Assembly (NCBI RefSeq): GCF_009905375.1 | Contig: NC_133649.1 | Location: 224,957,275-225,021,274 of the forward strand | Length of the DNA stretch: 64,000 nucleotides | DNA from: Apium graveolens | Taxonomy: Eukaryota > Streptophyta > Magnoliopsida > Apiales > Apiaceae | Direction of reading: 5' to 3' | In this document: positions 32,349 to 43,991 of the stretch, one piece after another | Numbering within the stretch: the stretch's first letter is position 1 | Layout: every line of letters starts with the position of its first letter | Notes under the pieces: generated by a model | What the model was told of the DNA's origin: nothing | The model's database searches: none | What the model saw: only the letters and a program-made list of their open reading frames with translations | Program-made: the position numbers and the translations under genes

Positions 32349-35300
32349 CTACTGGTAAAATTTCCTTAGCCTTAGCCCATGCCAAGTGTTTGGGACTTCT
32401 GAGCCATCCATGTTCAGGAGCTTGTAGGTTCCTGGCCTGAGGACTTCTTTGATCTTGTATGGTCCTTCCCATTTGGGCATTAGCTTTCCAGTGTTTATGG
32501 GATCTGATGCTTCAGTGTCTCGAAGAACTAAGTCTCCAACTTGGAAGTTTTTGACTCTTGACTTCTTGCTGAAGTGCTCTCTTGTTTTCTCCTTGTATTT
32601 TTCTATCATTTCCACAGCTTGGTCCCGGACCTCATCAATTAGGTCCATGTTTGTTCTGAGTCCTTCTTCATTTGCTTCTTCTTCAAAGTTTATTGCTCTG
32701 TGAGAAGGAGAGCCCACTTCAATAGGAAGCATTGCTTCTATTCCATAAGATAGTTTGAATGGGGTTTCTCCGATGCTTGTCCTTGGGCCTGTAGGACCAA
32801 AGTACGCTTGGTAGTTCTTCTGGCCACTTGCTTTTGCTTTCTTTGAGTCTTTTATCGATACCTCGGAGCAGGATTCTGTTGGTTACTTCTACTTGGCCAT
32901 TTCCTTGGGGATATGCCACTGATGATTTTTTGTGCTTGATCCCGCGCTCTTGGAGGTAGGACTCGAACTCTGACCCAATGAATTGGGGCCCATTGTCTGA
33001 TACTAGGACTCGCAGTATCCATAAACTTTATGCAGTCTTGCTGATTGATTGTCCTCATTGCTTTTGCTTCAACCCATTTTGTCATGTAGTCAATAGAGAG
33101 TAGTAGGTACCTGAGATCTCCTTTTGCTCGAGGGAAGGGTCCCATAATATCAATACCCCAAACAGCGAAGGGGATAGGTGACAGGACTGAGGATGGTAGG
33201 ACTGGGCTTATCCGGGACACATTGCTGAAGAACTGGCATTCCTTGCACTTCTTGACGAATTCTATTGCATCCTGATGAATGGTTGGCCAGTAGTAGCCTT
33301 GTCTTATAATCTTATGAGCTAAGGCCTTTGCAGATATGTGGTATCCGCATACCCCTTCATGCACTTCTGCCAAACAGTACTTTGCTTCTTCTGGGCCAAT
33401 GCATTTCAGGATAGGAGATGAGAAGGTCCTGTGGTAGAGTATTCCTTCTTCGAGGAAGAACTTGGCTGATTTTACTTTCAATCTTTGAGATTTTCCTTTG
33501 TCTTCTGGGAGCTCCCTTTTGTTCAAGTAGTTTATGAAGGGAGATCCAATTTTGGGTGCTTTCTATCTCAAAGACCTCTCCGGATTCGATGGATGGTTTG
33601 TGGAGTTCTTCGAAGTAGACTGAGCAGTCCAGATCTGATGAATTCCGGACTAATTTGGATAGGATATCCGCTTCTTCATTTTCTTCTCGGCATATCTGAA
33701 GGACTTGGTGGCTTGGAATTGAAGCTAAGTAGCTCTGAACTAGTGCTTGGTACTTCTCTAGAGTAGGGTCCTTTGCTATGTATTCTCCATTTGTTTGCTT
33801 GACCACTATCTGGGAGTCGCTGTATATTTTTAAGTCCAGGACCCTTAGAGTCCGGGAGAGCTTTAGTCCTGCGATTAATGCCTCATATTCTGCTTGATTG
33901 TTTATTGCTGGGAAGCTGAAAGATATAGTTGTCTGAATCTTGAATCCTTCTGGACTCTTGAGTATGAGTCCGGCTCCTGACCTCTCGCTTGTTGAAGAAC
34001 CATCTACCTTTAAGGTCCAGGCTCCCGGACTTGTATCATTTTTTGGGTCCTGGTCCATGTCCATTGGTTCTGGATCTTCTTCTGGGAAGTTGCATTCGAT
34101 TATGAAATTTGCAAGAGCTTGAGCTTTGATTGCAGTCCTGGGAATGAAGCTTAGGTTGAACTGGCTCAACTCCACAGCCCAATTGACAATTCTTCCCGAG
34201 ACATTTGGCTTCTAAATTATTTTCCTTAGTGGTTGATTTGTCACTACTCTGATTTCCCTCCCTTGGAAGTAGTTCCTGAGTTTCCTTGAGGTTGTAACCA
34301 AGGCAAAGGCAAACTTCTCCAATCTTGGGTATCTTTTTTCTGCGTCTTTCAAACTTGGCTTATATAGTAGACTGGTTGCTGTGTTCCATTCTCTTCCCTG
34401 ATTAGGGCAGCTCCTACGGCTTGTGCTCCTGCTGACAAGTATAAGTAGAGAGGCTCTCCCGGCTGAGCTTTAGTTAGGACTGGTGGCTGAGAGAGGTAGG
34501 ACTTGATTTCCTCGAATGCCTTTTGGCACTCCGGACTCCAGTTCACCTCTTTCTTGTTTGTTGCTCCTTTGAGTAAATCAAAGAATGATAGGCACCTCTC
34601 TGCTAGCTTTGAAACAAATCTCCTGAGTGCTGCTAGGGACCCTGCTAGCTTCTGCACATCTTTTTGGGTCCTGGGAGCTTTCATCTCCTGGATTGCTTTT
34701 ATTTTCTCCGGATTGGCTTCTATGCCTCTGTTGCTAATCATGAATCCTAGGAACTTGCCTGCTCCTACTCCGAAGGTGCATTTCTCCGGATTTAGCTTGA
34801 GCTGGTTCTTCCTTAGGTTTTCAAAACATTCCTTCAGATCTTCCACATGCCCTGGTATAGTTGTTAATTTAGAAATCATGTCATCGACATAGCACTCCAA
34901 ATTCCTCCCAATCTGGGACTTGAATATCTTGTTCATTGCTCTTTGGTAAGTGGATCCTGCGCTGGTAAGCCCAAAGGGTAGCATCACATAACCGTAGATT
35001 GCTCTGTGAGTTATGAATGCTGTCTTGGGGATGTCCTTTGGGTTCATCTTTATCTGGTTATATCCGGAGAAGGCGTCCATGAAGCTGAGCATAATGTGTC
35101 CGGAGGTGGCATCTATCAGTTGATTAATGTTTGGAAGAGGATACGGGTCCTTCGGGCATGCGTCATTCAGGTCAGTGTAGTCCACACACATTCTCCATTT
35201 GCCGTTGGACTTCTTAACCATGACCACATTAGCTAGCCACTCCGGATATTTGATTTCTTTGATGATTCCTGCTTTGAGTAGCTTTTCTACTTCTTCGTCA

Positions 35301-36080
35301 ATGGCTCTTTGCCTCTCCGGAGCAAAGTTTCTTCTCTTCTGTTTTACTGGTTTTCTGTTGGGGTTGAAATCTAAGCTGTGCATTGCTATGGACTCATGTA
35401 GTCCTGGCATGTCCCTTGGACTCCAGGAAAAAACATTTCTGTACTCCCGGAGCAAGGATACTAATCTCTTCTTGAAGGACTCCTCGAGTCCTGACCCAAC
35501 TTTCACTTTTTGCTAGAATTGCTTTCGTCTACTTCGACTTCTTCTATTTCGACTGCAGCTTCGATTTTTGCTTGTTCTTTGTTTGAAATCATTTGGTGAA
35601 TTCGGGCTTCAGAGTTCCTCTTCAGATAGATGTTTGCTTGTTCAGGTTCTTTTGTTGCTTTCATAGTAAGACTAGGTTTGTCTGGGACTTGGTTTGTCTT
35701 GTCCAGTACCATGACTTGGTTGCTTGCCAGTTGTTCTGGACTTGTTTTGTTCGCTTCTTCCCGTGTCTGGGGTCGGTGCTTCTTCATGCTTTGTTGCTTG
35801 CGAAGGACTGTAGCCTTCCTTTTGTTATCTTGATGTGTCTCTGCCATAACTAATCCCTGGTTGTAGCATGTTTCAGCGACTCCATAATCTCCTTTAATCT
35901 CTCCGACTCCTGTCGGGGTTGGGAATTTGATCTTGAGATGGGAGATTGAAGTTATTGCTTGCATCATGGTTAGAGCTGATCTGCCAACGATTCCGTTGTA
36001 TGAAGAAGGAGCATTGATCACATAAAATTTGATGACGTGAGTCACTTGGTTAGGAGCAGATCCAAAAATGACTGGCAGAT
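32349..36080 (-). pseudogene. pol: Tat-like gypsy pol (protease end, RT, RNase H, aRH, integrase)
   Basis: From right to left: C-terminal protease (APSSYNGIVGRSAL, about 35,980-36,020; the catalytic DTG/DSG part is missing); RT 34,750-35,400 with CVDYTDLNDACPKDPYPLP, SFMDAFSGYNQI and ECYVDDMI (the second DD intact); RNase H 34,200-34,600; a second, archaeal-type RNase H (WTLKVDGSSTSERSGAGL near 33,970-34,020, NNQAEYEALIAGL, IYSDSQIVV); integrase with H-H-C-C finger remnants (CKKCKECQFF-like VKKCKECQFF), GIDIMGPFPRAKGDLRYLL and a C-terminal tail ending GLRLRKFYQ at 32,349. Frameshifts near 35,510, 34,340, 34,200, 33,530 and 32,900 break it. The catalytic glutamate segment (NGQVEVTNR) is readable near 32,890. 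Confidence 0.9.
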
Positions 36081-36138
36081 ACAAATGTGTTATTTAAATT
36101 TTCAATATTTCAAATTTATGTATAATAACACATTTGTA
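36080..36138. repeat. Inverted repeat at the gypsy/MULE junction
   Basis: Arms TACAAATGTGTTATT and AATAACACATTTGTA (15 bp, perfect) separated by 29 bp, exactly where gypsy coding homology ends. The left arm is the last gypsy sequence. It may be a fold-back duplication formed at the breakpoint. Confidence 0.7.
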
Positions 36139-36667
36139 CTGTATAATGAAGTTATACTGAATTAAAAAAAAAATTCTATACAATTTTTCCATTTTAAAAA
36201 AAATAAGAATAAAATAATATAAAAATCCCCCCTCCCGTACTGTGTCAATGTGGGAGGTGTTAACCACAGCCATAACATATTTAAAACACGTCGGCGGGTG
36301 GTTGAAGAGCCACCTGCCGCATTTTTTCATTGAGGGAGTAGCAATGACACAATGCGGCAGGTGACCGAGTTATTTTTATATAGTTTGTTACCAAGAAATT
36401 TTTAACATTTTAGGGGCTAAGTTTTTTTTATATTTTTTTATAGGTAAAGAAAATTCGATAAATTTCACTTTTTTTAGTTTTTCACATTTTTAATTTTTAG
36501 CATTATATTTGTTTACTATAAATTAAAAATTGATAAATTAAATTCGACAAGTACAAGAAAGATAAAACATTAAATAATTTATACATTCAAATATAAATGG
36601 AGTACATTCAAATATTTTCTTAAACAAAATACATAATAACTTAAATATTTTATTCCGGCGAGAATGA

Positions 36668-36901
36668 TCAAGATTTAACGGTATTGGAAGAACCGCCTTT
36701 ATCACCCTTATCGTCGTTCTTCTTTCTCTTCAACTTTTCCGCCTTCGCCTTCGCCTCATTTTCCTTTTTTTTTTTCTTGCGCTCAAGCGCCATTTGAATA
36801 CGGCGGAGAGCTATTGTCATGTCTTCTTCTCCTTCGGGCCCGTCGTAAGCCACACCATCGATAATTATCTTGTTATTGTCCCAATCATACTAGAAAACCA
36901 T
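36668..36901 (-). pseudogene. Small basic/acidic ORF of the MULE, unknown
   Basis: An ATG at 36,901 is followed after three codons by a TAG; the rest reads YDWDNNKIIIDGVAYDGPEG, then an R/K/E-rich helix (ALRRIQMALERKKKKKENEA) and a GDKGGSSN tail, stop at 36,668. Without the early stop it would be 77 codons. The charged helix resembles nuclear proteins or a small accessory ORF. I do not recognise the family. Confidence 0.4.
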
Positions 36902-36989
36902 TTTTCGGAAAATAGAGAAGAGAATGTTGAAGAGAAAATGTAGAATGAAATAGAGAAGAGAATGTTGAAAAGAAATGAGATTACAAGTG

Positions 36990-37660
36990 TCGGTCAAACT
37001 TTTGACCAGTCAATTTTTATTAATATTGGCACAAACATTGATATTGATTTAATATGTGCACACAAATTAAGTATGAATTCACAAAAAAGTATAAAATTAA
37101 TAATATAAATTTTAAAAACAAAAATTAAGTATGAATTCACAAAAATTGATATTGATTTAATATTTTGCACAAAAATTAAGTTTGAATTCACAAAAAAGTA
37201 TAAAATCAATAATATAAATTTTATTATTAAAATTGATAATTTGATTTTTTAACTAAAATAACTCATATGATAATTTTTAAAAACATAAAACTCCCAAAAA
37301 TTCGTAATAATAAAAATTCAAAAATACTATACTAAAAAATAATTAAAAATAACTGCAGCATTGCTTCAAAGCGGCAAGGCTCACTGCAGCAATGAGCCAA
37401 TGCGGTGGGTCGGTCAAACATTTGACCAGTCAATTTTTATTAATATTGGCACAAAAAATGATATTGATTCAATATTTGCACAAAAATTAAGTTTGAATTC
37501 ACAAAAAAGTATAAAATTAATAATATAAATTTTATTATTAAAATTGATAATTTGATTTTTTAACTAAAATAACTCATATGATAATTTTTAAAAACATAAA
37601 ACTCACAAAATTTTGTAATAATAAAAATTCAGAAATACTATTTAAAAAAATAATTAAAAT
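36990..37660. repeat. Diverged direct repeat, two copies
   Basis: GGTCAAACTTTTGACCAGTC near 36,992 and GGTCAAACATTTGACCAGTC near 37,412 open two copies of an AT-rich unit of about 250 bp. A subunit, TTCACAAAAAAGTATAAAAT, recurs within it. Each unit starts with a near-palindrome (GGTCAAA/TTTGACC). Between them lie two CAATG-type motifs. Confidence 0.7.
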
Positions 37661-38089
37661 TCAGAAATACTTTAATTAAAATTAATTTTTAATTAGAGTA
37701 CTCCCGCATTGATTGATTGCTGGAGGCCGCAATGCGTGATTGGGGGGGGGGAAACTCTGCCATAATGGCTCCAAAATCTGGTTGGTGGTTTTATTTAATG
37801 GGTCACTCCAGCAATGTTTCATTGCTGGAATGTTTCATTGCCGGAGACAGTTTGTTTGATTCAACATTTACTTTCTTATTACTCATTTTACAAGTTACAA
37901 TTTACTTTCAACAATTTCAAATTTACTTTCAATTTACTCATTCCTGAAGGTGATCTCAAAAGATTAGTTTTCGATTGTTGATGACTTCTTTTTTATTTAA
38001 AGCTTGTAGTTCCTCTTCTAGTGAAAATGATAATTAAGATTATTATACCCCCGTTAGACGAAACCCCGTAGCGTAGCTCGTCTAAGTTA

Positions 38090-40492
38090 TTTGTTGATGA
38101 AGATATTGTAAATCTTGATAGTGTTGATAATATGAATAATGTTGGTGGTGATAATACTAATGTTGATAATGTTAGTGTTCATAATGTTGATAATAACGTT
38201 GGTGGTGATAATGTTGGCGGTCATAATATTGATAACGTTGGTGGTGATAATTTTGACGGTGAAAATGTTGATGACGTAAAAGATGAGAAAAATGTTGAGA
38301 AAAAAAATCATGGATTTAAGAATTGTAACGATGTTGTGCCTTATGTCGGCAAGATTTTCGATACATTGGATGATGCGGAAGCATTTTATAGGAATTATGG
38401 TCGAAAAGAGGGATTCGAGATAATAATTAGGAATACTCATAAGCGAACAAACATAAATGAACCATCATACCGTTTGTTTATTTGTCGAAAAGGTGAAAGG
38501 GTAGGAGCGACGCCGTTGGATTTTGGTAAAGGAAAACGAGTTAGAGAGGTAATTCCACGAACGAATTGTGGTGCTCGAATGTGTGTCGTTCACAAAGTGA
38601 AGATGGACAAATGGAAAATTAGTTCGGTGGATTTAGAACACAATCATAAATTGGTGTCGCCGGAAAAAGTTCAATTTTTTCAAAGATCACTCAACATAGA
38701 TCCTATGACGCGATCATTGATTGAGTTGTTTAACAAATCGGGAATTGAGACGAGCAAAATAATGAAGTTTCCTAGCGAGACAAAGGGGGGTGTTGAAAAT
38801 CTTGGTTTTTCTAATCAAGACGTACGTAATGTTATACGTGATATTCGGCGCTGAGTGTTTGATTCGGGTGATGCGGAGTGTTGATTACTTTTGCTACGAG
38901 AACTACAAGAAAATAGTTTTGGTAATTTCTTTTATCGGGTGGATGTAGATGATGAGAATCGTGTACGGGGTTTGGTGTGGGTTGATCCTCGATCCATGAA
39001 CACGTACAAGAATTTTGGTGATGTGGTTACGTTTGATTCAACTTACCAGAAGAATAGGTATTATATGCCTTTCATACCTATTACGGGCGTAAACCACCAT
39101 TATCAAAATATACTATTTGGATTTTCACTTGTAAGGGATGAGACTGAGGCATCGTATAAGTGGGTTTTGAGGACATGGTTGGAAGCCGTCGACAATAAAC
39201 CGCCTCGAATAATTATTACTGATCAAGACATTGCATCGGAAAATGCCATTGCCGAGGTCATGCCTATGCCACAAACAAAGCATACATATTGTACATGGCA
39301 TATAAGTAGTAAGTTTTCCGAGAAGTTGTCTTATTTGTACACAAATTATCTGGAGTTCAAGACAGGGTTTAATGCATGTGTGTACAAGTCGTTAACACCT
39401 ACAAAATTTGAAGATAGATGGGAGCAATTAGTCGAGAAGTACGATCTTGAGGATCATGCTTGGTTAAATGACATGTATGCTATTAGAACTCAATGGATTG
39501 GTGATTACACGAAGCAACATTTTTCCGCCGGCATGACTACAACTTCAAGAAGCGAGTCTACAATTTTTTTTTTGATGAATATGTGCAATCATCTACCGGT
39601 TTGAAGGAATTCATTGAGAACTCCCAAAAGGCTTTGGAGACACAATATCTGAAGGAGGTTAAAGCCGATTATGACAACGAACAATTGGAAATGAGATTAG
39701 TTTTGCACTCATCCTTGAAAATGCATGCATCCGAAATCTACACGAAAGAAATGTTCAAACATTTTCAAAAGGAGCTTATGAAAAGTACATGTTACATCGT
39801 GAACAGTGTCAAAAACAATGGAACTTATATGTCGAAACTGTATTTGGTTGAGAAGGCTACCCTGCCGGAGAATTGCTGAAGAAAATATCGAGTGACGGTT
39901 TTCATGTACGAAAAAATTGAATGCTCGTGTAAGAAGTTTGAACATTTCGGGATGATTTGCAAACACATAATCCGTTATCTTGACGAAAAACAAAAAATCA
40001 AGATACCGGAAAGTATCATCATGGGTAGGTGGACAATGAACGGCAATAAAATTATGGGGCCTCTTCCATATGCTCCTCCCGGTATTGGTAATAATGGTGC
40101 GTCACAACCATTAAGGTATGGTGTATTGTGCAAATCTTTTCAATATTTATCTGCTTCCGATAGTTATTTTGTTTCACGGTATAAATACTTAATGGGTGTG
40201 ATTGATAGAGAGAAGAGATACTTGAAAGATGCTTTTGCGGATGAAGAGCGTAGAGAAATAACCCATGAGGCGAAAACTTAAGAGGACTACCAACATGATC
40301 CAATATTCGATCCTCCAACGTCGAAAACTAAAGGAAGGAAAAAAAACAAAAAGATTTAAAAGTGGAATTGAGACGGCAACTTCAAAGATCAAGATCAAGC
40401 CTCGCAAGTGCAATTATTGTGGGGAGATCGGAGGAGAACAAGATGTAAGAAACTGTCCCCTAAGGGAGGAGCATGATCGAAGAAATTTTTAG
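38090..40492 (+). pseudogene. MULE transposase (mudrA/FAR1-like)
   Basis: N-terminus is low complexity (repeated DNVGG). FAR1-type DNA-binding domain about 38,340-38,650 (EAFYRNYGRKEGFEIIIRN, then CGARMCVVH and LEHNHKLV). MULE DDE domain with FDSTY near 39,035, IITDQD near 39,220 and HTYCTWHI near 39,280. SWIM zinc finger CSCKKFEHFGMICKH near 39,922-39,970. The C-terminal knuckle reads CNYCGEIGGEQDVRNC and lacks the usual histidine. Stops at 38,852 and 38,882, a shift in a nine-T run near 39,563, a stop at 39,877 and another at about 40,279 make it a pseudogene, though it is easily reconstructed by eye as one long protein without introns. The start codon is unclear; coding sense extends at least back to 38,090. 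Confidence 0.85.
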
Positions 40493-41687
40493 GTTTTAAC
40501 CTAACAATTGTTGACAAGTAGTACATTAGTTCTTTTAACTTTTCTATTTAAGTTACATAATATTAACGTTATTTAAATTTACACATAATGTTGCATATTA
40601 ATGTTATTTTTTAACAAAACCAAGTTTAGTAATATTAATATTATTTAAAATATTTTCAACACCAAAACTCTTATTATCCAACTTAAAATATTGTATGAAA
40701 ATAGGGACAGAGCACCCAACAATGAGATATTGTTAGAGGTCACACTGCAGCAATGACTCATTGCGGGGTACTCTGCTCCACCCAAGACTCACTGCCTCTT
40801 TTTGTTAACAAAAGTGAGTTTAGTAATATTAATATTTTTAAAATATTTTTCAACACCAAAACTCTTAAAATAATTAAAATATGCAGTATTAATGTAAAAA
40901 TTTGAAAAAAGTGATTTAATCAACAAATTCAACTAGACATTCAAATAGTCAATGCGAACTAGTGACAGAGTACCTAGCAATGAGACATTACTGGAGGTAC
41001 TTACTACAGCAATGAGTCATTGCTGGGAGCTCTGTTTCACCCAAAACTCATTGTCCCTTTTTTGTTAACAAAACTTGGTTTTTAGTAATATTAATATTTT
41101 TAAAACATTTTTCAACACCAAAACTCTTAAAATAACTAAAAAATGTAGTATTAGTGGTAAAATTTGAAAAAATGATTTAATAAACAAAGTCAACTAGACC
41201 TTAAAATAGTCAACGGGACCTAGTGCAATGCCTCATTGTTGGGTATGGTCACTGCAATAATGATTCATTGCGGGGTGACTAAACTGTAAAATGTGTAAAA
41301 TATGATATCTCCCGCAATGATTCAATGCTGAGGTCTGTGACCAGTTTTCTGCAGAAAACTGGTCACAGACCTTTATACTGCTAACATCAACATTGCGGGT
41401 GATTTACATAGTTTAAGAAAAAAAAGGCATGGTTCCGTTTATTTTTATAACTTACCAACCTGTTTCAACTAAATCTAAATCAATCAACCAACAATCAATC
41501 AAAGCAACCACAATCATGATCTAAATTAAACTCAACCAATCAACATCAAATCTAAACGCAACATCAATCCAATAAAAACAATCATAATCAATAACAAAGA
41601 AAACACCGAAACAATCCAAAATATAAACTATAGTCCCCTGTTCCTCTGCTGGATCCCATAGTCACTTATCCGTCTAGCGAGCCCTTT
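40493..41687. repeat. Intergenic MULE DNA with CAATG..CATTG motifs
   Basis: Between convergent genes. Motif instances: GCAGCAATGACTCATTGCGG (40,746), AGCAATGAGACATTACTGG (40,977), ACAGCAATGAGTCATTGCTG (41,007), CAATGCCTCATTGTTGG (41,226), GCAATAATGATTCATTGCGG (41,250) and CCGCAATGATTCAATGCTG (41,312). A 120-bp AT-rich unit containing AATATTAATATT and CAACACCAAAACTCTTA is present three times (from about 40,610, 40,800 and 41,050). A perfect inverted repeat around CAGAAAACTGGTCACAGACC lies near 41,335-41,371. Confidence 0.65.
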
Positions 41688-43743
41688 TCAAAGCTCCCAA
41701 GCTATGCGATACCGGAATGTCCAAATACCCAATACAGGCTCCCAAACAACATCTCTCAACGATATGCCATTAAGTATAGCATCCATGTACTTACACACGT
41801 ACACGCCACAATCATGGGTATTGGACTGCATCGGTCGTTTTTGTACGAAATGAACCTTCAACTTATGTCCATCAAATCTGGAAGGATCCAAGTAATGCAA
41901 CATAGCTGGCACTATGCACTCCTAGAAAGGTTTGGTTTCATATAATTAGTAACCAACAATGACAAGTGTATGTAAATTGACTAGTAAAGTAATTACGAAG
42001 AACATAGAATACCATGACATATATATATCGAGAGTAAATACTCTTAAGACTATCCCCCCATTCAGCTAGAGGATCAATTAAAAGGAGCTTCTGTTGTTTA
42101 ATGTCCAGAATGAACAAAAACCAGTGAACATCATTAGATCAAGGGTAGAAAGCAAAGTCACAATCCAATAATGATGGCCCAATGCGCTGGACTGCATATG
42201 AATCATATAAACTATGCAGACCGGCCAACTACACATCTGAGAGTTCAGCTTCGGGATGGGCCTGCAACATTAAAACAATTATAAAAGATCAAATGAACTA
42301 CAAAATCAAAGAGTTATCAATTATCATTAACTTAGTAACGCATGAACTAAAAAGTACTTTTTGTTTTACCTTCAAGTTCTTGCAATAATCTTTTAACAGC
42401 AGTTGCACGAAAAAGCTGAAGTTAAAGAAGAACTTCTTAGCTGTGGGCTCCAGACCCGAGATGGACTCCCTAACCTTCAACAACTCTATATAGGCATCCA
42501 CGACATTGATGTCTAAATCACATTCTAGTTTTAAGGTCTGGACAAAATCCCAAGTAAGCTCAGCATTGCCTCTATGATTTCTCCAAATAAAATCATTCTT
42601 GTTACCCCACCAGTGCTTGTATAGCCAAAAAATCTTCCTATTTTTCAATGGCCTCGTCATATCAACACGCCGCCCAGGACCACCCCGCCTCAATTTATCC
42701 TTCAACTTGTCTTCATCAGCATCCATCTGCAAATACATTTCAAGAGCATCAAATCAAACACATATTCATGAAAAATAAAATTAAGCTTATAAAAATGTAT
42801 CAAAATGCGTACTGCAAGAATCAAACATAAAAAATGGAATGATTCAACATATGTACATTAAGAATCATCCTCAAACTATCAGGAATTTCACCATGCCACA
42901 TGCAAGTGGAGTCGACTCAGTAGCAGGAGTAATAGGAGAACTCCCAAAAGTGCGCTCGGTAGTAGGAGTAACAAGGGTGGCAATAGGAGTAACAGGGGTA
43001 GCAGTAGCAGTAACCTACAAATGCATTGAGTATCAAATATTATATAAACCTCTAAAACTAAAGAGTTAGACTACTCGAATAACATACTCGAATATGTATA
43101 AGACACATAATAGTAAAAAAAAGTAAAGTTCTAAAACTAAAGAGTAGTACCTCAGACTGAACAACAACAGACTGAACAACAGGGGGCAGATTAAGGGGTC
43201 GACTGTGAAGCAGGGGGAGCAGTAGCAACAACCTACAAATGCATTAAGTATCAAACATTATATACACCTCTAAAACTAAAGAGTTAGACTACTCGAATAA
43301 CATACTCGAATATGTATAAGACACACAATAGTAAAAAAAAGTAAAGTTCTAAAACTAAAGAGTAGTACCTCAGACTGAACAACATCAGACTGAACAATAG
43401 GGGGGCGGATAGGGGGGTCGATTGTGAAGTTGGGGGAGCAGTAGCAGCAGCAGCAACCTACAAATGCATTGAGTATTAAACATTATATACATCTTAAAAC
43501 TAAAGAGTTAGACTATGCGAATAACATGCTCGAATATGAATAAGTACCTCAATCTGAACAGGATGAGAGACATGTACAGGGATAGCCGCAGCGTTAGGGA
43601 CTACAGTCTCATCCTACATTAGATGTCAATTACTCGATCAAACTACATATAATTCGGTGTAGTAGACTACTCGAATAACTTACTCGAGTAAGTACCTGAC
43701 GAGGACGTTTACTGGCTGCCAAGATTATGTCCTTGGGTGCCAT
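41688..43743 (-). pseudogene. ULP1-like cysteine protease gene of the MULE, multi-exon
   Basis: Exons supported by GT-AG borders (minus strand): 43,743-43,696 (MAPKDIILAASKRPRQ), 43,613-43,548, 43,457-43,369, 43,232-43,151, 43,013-42,892, 42,726-42,370, 42,261-42,013 and 41,921-41,688. The last exons form the C48/ULP1 (SUMO protease) domain: His in DVHWFLFILD (42,124), Asp in LLLIDPL (about 42,073), and Gln/Cys in MQSNTHDCGVYVCKYMD (Cys codon 41,808-41,810), so the catalytic residues are intact. Two stops lie in exon 7 (after ELSDV and after DFAFYP). The third and fourth exons are tandem copies. Transposon-borne ULP1 genes are known from Kaonashi/VANDAL MULEs. Exon 1 and the upstream region come from copia element D. 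Confidence 0.7.
43015..43560 (-). repeat. Tandem exon-intron repeat in the ULP1-like gene
   Basis: GACTACTCGAATAACATACT begins at 43,069 and 43,287, and a diverged copy (GACTATGCGAATAACATGCT) at 43,511, spacing 218 and 224 bp. Each unit carries one small exon coding a VA(A)ATAPP...QS-type linker and its flanking intron, so duplication created extra exons. Confidence 0.8.
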
Positions 43744-43870
43744 TAAAATTTGAGAGAAATGCGGTTGCCTGTATTGTGTTTGAGAAAATATCTATATGAA
43801 AAATCGTCAGTAGATGAGAAAGGAGAAAAGTAAAGAGAGAGAGAGAGAGAGATAAAAGAGAAAAGTAAAT

Positions 43871-43991
43871 AAAAGATTTGACAATCTTTTCTCTCTGTTA
43901 CTTATACACAAAAAGTAACCGTTGGGACACCTGGCAGACATGCATTTAAAAGTAGTGGAGCATACCTTGACAACTGTCATACATATATAAG
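43871..43991 (-). promoter_or_regulatory. Third-ORF promoter of element D, now before the ULP1-like gene
   Basis: TATA-like TGTATAAG (43,901-43,908 on minus) followed by the inverted repeat AAAAGATTGTCAAATCTTTT (43,871-43,890), a CT-repeat leader (43,832-43,855) and ATG at 43,743. This is the same order as in element A at 6,806-6,973. A second TATA-like box, CTTATATATG, lies at about 43,982-43,991. Confidence 0.5.

Larger units (their letters stand above)
26788..36080 (-). mobile_element. Tat/Retand-like Ty3/gypsy element, 5' part missing
   Basis: Read on the minus strand: end of protease, RT, RNase H, a second archaeal-type RNase H, integrase, then about 4.7 kb containing an extra gene in antisense, a polypurine tract and the 3' LTR. 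The dual RNase H and the antisense extra ORF between pol and the 3' LTR are known features of the Tat lineage (for example Retand). gag and the 5' LTR are absent: the element stops at 36,080 in protease. The palindromic word AGTCCGGACT is scattered through almost the whole element. Confidence 0.85.
36289..37850. repeat. Dispersed CAATG..CATTG motif, left cluster
   Basis: Instances include GTAGCAATGACACAATGCGG (36,343), GCAGCATTGCTTCAAAGCGG (37,355), GCAGCAATGAGCCAATGCGG (37,385), CCGCATTGATTGATTGCTGG (37,704) and CAGCAATGTTTCATTGCTGG (37,810). The consensus is a short palindrome flanked by GG. Confidence 0.65.
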
